Part shown: positions 59,762 through 64,000 of the stretch, one piece after another | Layout of the letters: each line of letters starts with the position of its first letter | Numbering within the stretch: the stretch's first letter is position 1 | NCBI RefSeq assembly: GCF_014204515.1 | Contig: NZ_JACHLI010000033.1 | Span: 24,054 to 88,053, forward strand | Direction: 5' to 3' | Length of the DNA stretch: 64,000 nucleotides | From: Pseudomonas nitroreducens | Lineage (GTDB): Bacteria > Pseudomonadota > Gammaproteobacteria > Pseudomonadales > Pseudomonadaceae | Made by a program: the position numbers and the translations under genes | Notes under the pieces: generated by a model | Seen by the model: the letters and a program-made list of their open reading frames with translations, nothing else | What the model was told of the DNA's origin: nothing | Databases searched by the model: none

Positions 59762-60178
59762 ATGCGTCTTGCCACTCGAGTCTCCTGCGCCGTTCTGAGC
59801 GCCGCCCTGTTCAGCCAGCTGACCGCCTGCGGCACCCTGTTCTACCCTGATCGCCGTGGCCAGATCGACGGCAAGATCGACCCGGCGGTTGCCGCCCTGG
59901 ACGCCGTCGGACTGTTGTTCTACATCATCCCGGGGCTGATCGCCTTCGGCGTAGACTTCGCCACCGGCGCGATCTACCTGCCCGACGAGAAGTACTCGGT
60001 CGCCCCGGAAAAGCTCAAGGATGCGGTGAGTGAAGACGGCACCGTGGACAAGGCTAAACTCAAGGCGATCCTCGAGCGTGAAACCGGCCGCAGCCTGCCC
60101 CTGGACGACCCGCGTCTGATCCAGCGCAGCGGTGGCCTCCAACAACTCGCCAGCCTGGGCCTGCGCCCGGAGGCCTGA
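59762..60178 (+). CDS. Conserved lipoprotein with one hydrophobic segment
   Basis: The 138-residue product has a lipoprotein signal peptide ending in the lipobox LTAC (cysteine near residue 23, MRLATRVSCAVLSAALFSQL then TAC) and a hydrophobic segment (AVGLLFYIIPGLIAFGVDFA). Homologues are often misnamed polyribonucleotide nucleotidyltransferase, but no such domain is present. ATG 59762 is chosen because it gives the signal peptide; an upstream in-frame start does not. The DinB-like gene begins 1 bp after its stop, so they are co-transcribed. Confidence 0.82.
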   Translation: MRLATRVSCAVLSAALFSQLTACGTLFYPDRRGQIDGKIDPAVAALDAVGLLFYIIPGLIAFGVDFATGAIYLPDEKYSVAPEKLKDAVSEDGTVDKAKLKAILERETGRSLPLDDPRLIQRSGGLQQLASLGLRPEA

Positions 60179-60179
60179 C

Positions 60180-60692
60180 ATGCACGGCGCTCTCGCTTCA
60201 CACCTTCAGCAACTCCTGGCGTACCACCAGTGGGCCTACGAACGCATCCTGGAGGCCGTCGCGCCGCTGGATGAAGAGGCCTACCGCGAACCGCGCGGGC
60301 TGTTCTTCGGCAGCCTGCACGGCACCCTCAACCACCTGGCGGTGGTCGATCGCATCTGGTTTGCCCGTGTGCAGCGCGAGCCCTGGCAGTTCGAACGGCT
60401 CGACGCCGAGGCCGCGCCGGATCGCGCCGGCCTCGCCGACTTCATCAACGACGGTGTCGGCGCCTGGCGCCTGTGGCTGAGCAAGCAGAGCGACGCCACC
60501 CTCGGAACCCAGCTGGACTACCGCAACATGGCTGGGCAGGAACATCGCCAGAGCCTGGCGAACATCGTCCAGCACCTGGTCAACCACGGCACCCACCACC
60601 GCGGGCAGATGAGCGCCGCGCTCACCGCCCTGGGCCAGAAGGCGCCGCTGCTGGACTACATCTACTTCCTGCCCAACCGCCTGGACAGCTGA
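60180..60692 (+). CDS. DinB-family putative metal-dependent hydrolase
   Basis: The 170-residue four-helix-bundle protein has the DinB-family metal histidines in LAYHQWAYERIL (with the GTLNHLAVVDRIW segment) and VNHGTHHRGQMSAAL. Members include damage-inducible and bacillithiol- or mycothiol-dependent transferases; Pseudomonas uses glutathione, so the function is open. ATG 60180 follows the lipoprotein stop by 1 bp and its own stop overlaps the next ATG (TGATG). No LexA box was seen nearby. Confidence 0.88.
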   Translation: MHGALASHLQQLLAYHQWAYERILEAVAPLDEEAYREPRGLFFGSLHGTLNHLAVVDRIWFARVQREPWQFERLDAEAAPDRAGLADFINDGVGAWRLWLSKQSDATLGTQLDYRNMAGQEHRQSLANIVQHLVNHGTHHRGQMSAALTALGQKAPLLDYIYFLPNRLDS

Positions 60693-61588
60693 TGCTCAAG
60701 CACGCCAGCCACGCCCACCTGATGCGGCTGGCGACCTTTGCCTCGCTTGGCGTCGCCACTACCCTGATCGTCGCCAAGGCCATCGCCTGGTGGCTCAGCG
60801 GCTCGGTCAGCCTGCTGGCCGGCCTGACCGACTCGCTGCTCGACGGCGCCGCGTCCTTCCTCAACCTGTTGGCGGTGCACTACGCCATCCGTCCCGCCGA
60901 CGACGACCACCGCTATGGCCACGGCAAGGCGGAGTCGCTGTCAGGGCTGGCGCAGGCGCTGTTCATCGCGGTCAGCGCGGTGCTGGTCGGCGCCCAGGCC
61001 ATCGACCGCCTGCAGCACCCCGAGCCGGTGGAAGCGGTCGGCTGGGGCATCGCGGTGATGATCCTGTCGCTGGTGCTTACCGCCGGCCTGCTGACGGTGC
61101 AGGGCTACGTGGTGAAGATCACCGGTTCCAACGCCATCCGCGCCGACTCCCTGCACTACCGCTCGGACCTGCTGCTCAACAGCAGCATCCTGGTGGCGCT
61201 GCTGCTGGCGCAGTTCGGCTGGCAACGGATGGATGCGATCTTCGGCCTGGGCATTGCCTTCTACATCCTCTGGAGCTCGTTCCAGATCGCCCGCGAATCC
61301 GTTGCGGTGCTGATGGACGAGGAACTGCCGCCGGACGTCAGCACGCGCATGCTCGAACTGGTGCGCGAGGTCCCCGGCGTGCTCGGCGCCCACGACCTGC
61401 GCACGCGGATTTCCGGCACCCACTGGTTCGTCCAACTGCACCTGGAACTGCCCGGCGAACTGTCACTGTCGAAGGCACATCACCTGTGCGACGAAGCGGT
61501 GCTGGCGATCCACAAGGAATTTCCGCGGGCCGAGGTGCTGGTGCACGCCGACCCGCAGGAAGTGGTGGGCAGGGAAACCATCAGTTAG
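60692..61588 (+). CDS. fieF: Cation diffusion facilitator (FieF/YiiP-like metal efflux)
   Basis: This 298-residue inner-membrane antiporter exports divalent metals such as Zn or Fe. I start at ATG 60692, overlapping the DinB gene stop. It has six helices, the transport-site Asp47/Asp51 pair in LTDSLLDGAAS and the second HxxxD site in SLHYRSDLLLN. The C-terminal cytoplasmic domain (about 210-290, HDLRTRISGTHWFVQLHLELPG, HADPQE) is complete. It ends the three-gene unit begun by the lipoprotein. Confidence 0.9.
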   Translation: MLKHASHAHLMRLATFASLGVATTLIVAKAIAWWLSGSVSLLAGLTDSLLDGAASFLNLLAVHYAIRPADDDHRYGHGKAESLSGLAQALFIAVSAVLVGAQAIDRLQHPEPVEAVGWGIAVMILSLVLTAGLLTVQGYVVKITGSNAIRADSLHYRSDLLLNSSILVALLLAQFGWQRMDAIFGLGIAFYILWSSFQIARESVAVLMDEELPPDVSTRMLELVREVPGVLGAHDLRTRISGTHWFVQLHLELPGELSLSKAHHLCDEAVLAIHKEFPRAEVLVHADPQEVVGRETIS

Positions 61589-61594
61589 AGAGCA

Positions 61595-62725
61595 TCAGTT
61601 GATGCTGTAGCCGCGCCCGCTCAGGCACGCGCCCAGGGCGCGACGATAGTTATCGGCGACGTAGGCCGGCGGCGCGTAACTCGCCGAGGCCGGGTCGAAA
61701 CCACTCTGCTGCACCGCCCAGCCATGGCACTCGTAGCGGTCGCGCGCCTGCTGGTCCGGCCCCTGGTTGTACATGGGGTAGGCGATCACGTCGTACCCAG
61801 TCTGCGCCACCGCCACCGGTTGCGGCTGCTGCGGCGGCGCCACCACTTCATAGTCCTGCGAGCTGGCCTGCCACAGGTAATAGGTGCCAGCGGCGAGGAA
61901 GTAGCCGATGCTGCCGATCCACACCTGCTCGGCGTAGGACGGCAGGTAGCGCACGCGAACGCCGTAGGGCGGGGTCACCACCACATAGCGTGCGCCATAG
62001 GGGCGATACCAGTAGCCGTCGTTGAAGAAGTAGTCGCTGCCGCGATAGGGCACGCGGTAATGCCCCGGCGGCATGCTGCTCACCACATAGCCCGGACGCC
62101 AATAGGACGGATGCGGCCCCCAGTTGCCGTGGGGCGGCGGGCGGCCCTGCCAGTTGTTGCCCGGCGGCGGACGCACTTCGTGGGAGCCGAACTTGCCCCC
62201 ATCGCCGTGGCCATTGTTGGCCGGCGGGCGATTCTGCCATTGGCTGTCGCCGTACCCCGGCGGACGGCCCTGGCCGCCCTGCCACTGGTTGCCGTTGTTG
62301 CCATTCTGGCCCGGCGGGCGGCCATTGCCGTGATCATTGCCATTGCCACCCGGAGGGCGGCCCTGCCACTGACCGTTGTTATTGCCATTGCCCGGCGGAT
62401 GGCCTTGCCACTGCCCGTTGTTGCCGCCACCAGGCGGACGACCCTGCCACTGACCATTGTTGCCGCCACCGGGCGGGCGACCCTGCCAGCCGCCGCCGGA
62501 GCCACTCGGCACTTCATGGGAGCCGAACTTGCCACCGCCGGCATTGCCCGGGTTGCCGGAATGCCCGCCGTTGTTCGAACCACCCGACGGCCGCCCCTGG
62601 CTCGGCGGCTGCCCCTGTCCACCCTGCGCCGGCGCACCGCCAAAGTCGGCCGCGGTGGCCGCCTGCACGGCCAGGGCCAGTGAGAGCACTGCTAGGGAGG
62701 CGAACTGCCCGATGCCCGACTTCAT
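61595..62725 (-). CDS. Exported DUF6515-type protein with Gly/Asn/Gln-rich tandem repeats
   Basis: I start at ATG 62725 (MKSGIGQFASLAVLSLALAV), 376 residues with a signal peptide cleaved near ATAA-DF (about 25). Residues 28-190 are low-complexity: repeats of GNNGQWQGRPPGG and KFGSHEV. The C-terminal half (about 200-376) is a DUF6515-like domain (HYRVPYRGSDYFFNDGYWYR, VRVRYLPSYAEQVWIGS) ending with two Cys (YECHGWAVQQSG and GACLSGRGYSIN). It is probably an envelope or surface protein of unknown role. It converges on fieF with a 6-bp gap. Confidence 0.8.
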   Translation of the reverse strand: MKSGIGQFASLAVLSLALAVQAATAADFGGAPAQGGQGQPPSQGRPSGGSNNGGHSGNPGNAGGGKFGSHEVPSGSGGGWQGRPPGGGNNGQWQGRPPGGGNNGQWQGHPPGNGNNNGQWQGRPPGGNGNDHGNGRPPGQNGNNGNQWQGGQGRPPGYGDSQWQNRPPANNGHGDGGKFGSHEVRPPPGNNWQGRPPPHGNWGPHPSYWRPGYVVSSMPPGHYRVPYRGSDYFFNDGYWYRPYGARYVVVTPPYGVRVRYLPSYAEQVWIGSIGYFLAAGTYYLWQASSQDYEVVAPPQQPQPVAVAQTGYDVIAYPMYNQGPDQQARDRYECHGWAVQQSGFDPASASYAPPAYVADNYRRALGACLSGRGYSIN

Positions 62726-63167
62726 GGATTCCTCACTTCGGCGACGGCCGAAAACAGTGATGTGACAATGCCATAGACCACGCCTCAACGCCCGCATTGC
62801 AAGGCACTGGGTAAAGTCAGGGTAAAGATGGCGGGACAAATCGCAGGCAAGAAAAAAGGGAGGCTCGTCAGCCTCCCTTTGTGGAATCTCGTCCTGCTCG
62901 TCGCTGTTGGCGCCGGCTCACCTCGCTCCGCCTTCTGGGCAGTGCGTAGCCCGGTGGCCGGCGCGATCCTGTGGGGTCGGCGAGCCGCGAAGCGCCTGAT
63001 TGGGCGGATCGCAGGGGGACGTGATGTCCGGGCTGTGAATCTGGGAGAAATAGTACGGCGACAACGCGGGGAAATGATTGCTAAGATTGCTCACACAGGC
63101 ATCACCTGAGCAACAAATAACTAAAAATTACGCCACAAGCGCAATTCAATGGAAACATGAGGCTTTC
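62726..63167. other. 442-bp region between divergent genes with an internal terminator
   Basis: The region separates the DUF6515 gene (minus) from the Lrp-type gene (plus). No convincing coding region is seen; the plus-strand opening 62828-63109 runs through the terminator stem and has no homology. The presence of a terminator inside a divergent promoter region suggests a small untranslated transcript. Confidence 0.5.
62855..62880 (-). terminator. Rho-independent terminator with T6 tract on the minus strand
   Basis: AAAGGGAGGC and GCCTCCCTTT form a 10-bp stem around TCGTCA. Read on the minus strand it is followed by a T-rich run that makes CCCTTTTTTC, the stronger orientation. On the plus strand only TTT follows. 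It does not end any annotated gene. Confidence 0.8.
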
Positions 63168-63647
63168 ATGAACAAGCTGGACCGCTACGACCTGCGAATT
63201 CTTGCCGAACTGCAACGCGATGCGCGCATTTCCAACCAGGAACTGGCCGAACGCATCGGCCTGTCGCCCTCGCCCTGCTCGCGGCGGGTCAAGCAGCTCG
63301 AGGACGACGGCTACATCGTCCGCCAGGTCGCCCTGCTGGACAGCAAGAAGCTCGGCCTGAGCCTCACCGCCTTCGTGCTGATCGGCATGGACCGACACAC
63401 GCCTGAGCGTTTCGAGCACTTCCAGCAGATCATCGGCAAGTGCCCCGAGGTACTCGAATGCAGCCTGGTGACCGGGATGGACGCGGATTACCAGCTCAAG
63501 GTAATGGTGCCGGACATGGAACACTACCAGCACTTCCTGCTCGGCACCCTGACCCGCATCGAGGGTGTGACCAGCGTGCGGTCGAGCTTCGTGCTGCGCA
63601 ATGTGATGGCGAGTACCGAGTTGCCGCTGGATCACTTGCGGGTCTGA
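63168..63647 (+). CDS. Lrp/AsnC-family transcriptional regulator
   Basis: The 159-residue regulator has the N-terminal HTH (LDRYDLRILAELQRDARISN, then LAERIGLSPSPCSRRVKQLE) and the C-terminal RAM/ASNC domain (VLECSLVTGMDADYQLKVMV, LTRIEGVTSVRSSFVLRNV). I start at ATG 63168; the upstream in-frame extension lacks homology. Such proteins respond to amino acids and often control a neighbouring catabolic or export gene, here possibly one beyond the right edge. Confidence 0.92.
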   Translation: MNKLDRYDLRILAELQRDARISNQELAERIGLSPSPCSRRVKQLEDDGYIVRQVALLDSKKLGLSLTAFVLIGMDRHTPERFEHFQQIIGKCPEVLECSLVTGMDADYQLKVMVPDMEHYQHFLLGTLTRIEGVTSVRSSFVLRNVMASTELPLDHLRV

Positions 63648-63658
63648 GCCCGCTTTTC

Positions 63659-63830
63659 GTAGGAGCGAGCTCGCGAACCGCACGGTCCCGAGCCAATCGC
63701 GGACGGAGTCCGCTCCTACGCAAACGGAAAGTAGCAGCGCCAACTTGTAGGAACGCCCCTGCGCACGGTCACGGACCCACCTGGATGGGGCTCTCGGCGT
63801 TGGTCGGTTCGCGAGCAAGCTCGCTCCTAC
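63659..63830. repeat. REP-type repeats downstream of the Lrp-type gene
   Basis: Three units lie here: a shortened GTAGGAGCGAGCTCGCGAAC at 63659-63678, a minus-oriented copy of the GTAGGAGCGGACTCCGTCCG family at 63696-63719, and one TTCGCGAGCAAGCTCGCTCC copy near 63806-63830. The 353-bp stretch to the right edge shows no complete gene. Confidence 0.82.
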
Positions 63831-63949
63831 AAAAAGCATCAGCACCGAAACCGGCTTTGGTTTTGGCTCTGAAGACTTCCAGAGAAACACCCGCGCACTC
63901 CGAATGCCCCGTTCAGGAGGCCTCGTTGAAGCGCAGTTTCAGGGGTTGA

Positions 63950-64000
63950 GCGACATGGATGTCGCGAGAGCGCTGTCGGGCCAGGGATGGCCCGTCAGCG
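63950..64000. other. Two adjacent perfect hairpins at the right edge
   Basis: GCGACAT-GG-ATGTCGC (63950-63965) and CGCTGTCGGGCCA-GGGA-TGGCCCGTCAGCG (63971-64000; one T-T mismatch in a 13-position stem) lie side by side, with the second ending on the last base. They look like a structured RNA or a terminator of a gene beyond the edge; the window is too short to decide. Confidence 0.5.

Noticed and set aside
61724..62683. A 319-residue open frame on the plus strand rich in Ala, Arg, Val and Ile
   Set aside because: It is the mirror of the repeat-rich DUF6515 gene; it lacks a ribosome site and recognisable fold, whereas the minus strand has a signal peptide and domain.
62828..63109. A 93-residue plus-strand frame upstream of the Lrp-type gene
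   Set aside because: It runs straight through a terminator hairpin and shows no domain or ribosome site.

Overview
The window reads as chromosomal DNA of a high-GC Pseudomonas, probably of the P. nitroreducens / P. citronellolis / P. knackmussii / P. aeruginosa side of the genus. This rests on the TssK-TssL-TssM-Stp1-Stk1 gene order known from the P. aeruginosa H2 type VI cluster, the xseB-ispA and dxs genes, Pseudomonas-style REP sequences between genes, and the codon usage. No tRNA, rRNA, prophage, integrase, transposase gene or CRISPR array was seen.

Region 1 (1-14575) is the 3' end of a type VI secretion (T6SS) cluster: tssK (cut by the left edge), tssL, tssM, a PP2C phosphatase and a Ser/Thr kinase. 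A vgrG and a large cell-wall-targeting cargo protein (degenerate M23 domain plus GH19 muramidase/chitinase domain) follow. Behind the cargo lie four small genes for exported proteins, strikingly AT-rich in the first three. The last carries an LprI-like lysozyme-inhibitor domain. A perfect 10-copy heptanucleotide repeat sits among them. I read this as an acquired effector/immunity module.

Region 2 (14673-38162) starts with xseB-ispA and ends with dxs, genes that are adjacent in P. aeruginosa and P. putida. Here about 20 kb lies between them. Most of it is a hydroxyproline catabolic island: a GntR regulator, 4-hydroxyproline epimerase (lhpA), a three-subunit D-hydroxyproline dehydrogenase (lhpBFE), an amino-acid ABC transporter with an aconitase-X-type cis-3-hydroxyproline dehydratase inside its operon, a Ser/Cys trans-3-hydroxyproline dehydratase (lhpH), the deaminase lhpC, ketoglutarate semialdehyde dehydrogenase (lhpG) and the reductase lhpD. 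Together these can send trans-4-, trans-3- and cis-3-hydroxyproline to 2-oxoglutarate or L-proline. A palindrome with core TCGTATACGA precedes the transporter and lhpC genes, and a half-conserved copy precedes the GntR gene; it is the likely GntR operator. The island also holds a MITE-like element, three 195-bp tandem composite repeats and an Ig-like repeat protein.

Region 3 (38200-64000) is ordinary chromosome: a cobalamin riboswitch with btuB; an HAD phosphatase/tesB/SagB-type nitroreductase/acetyltransferase operon; an MFS exporter; an HDAC-family deacetylase; a flavoprotein; an RhlE-type helicase; a NYN protein; a DUF2076 protein; several VOC proteins; hrpB; a lipoprotein-DinB-CDF transporter run; a Gly/Asn/Gln-rich DUF6515 protein; and an Lrp/AsnC regulator. 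Intergenic gaps are filled with REP-type inverted repeats of several families.
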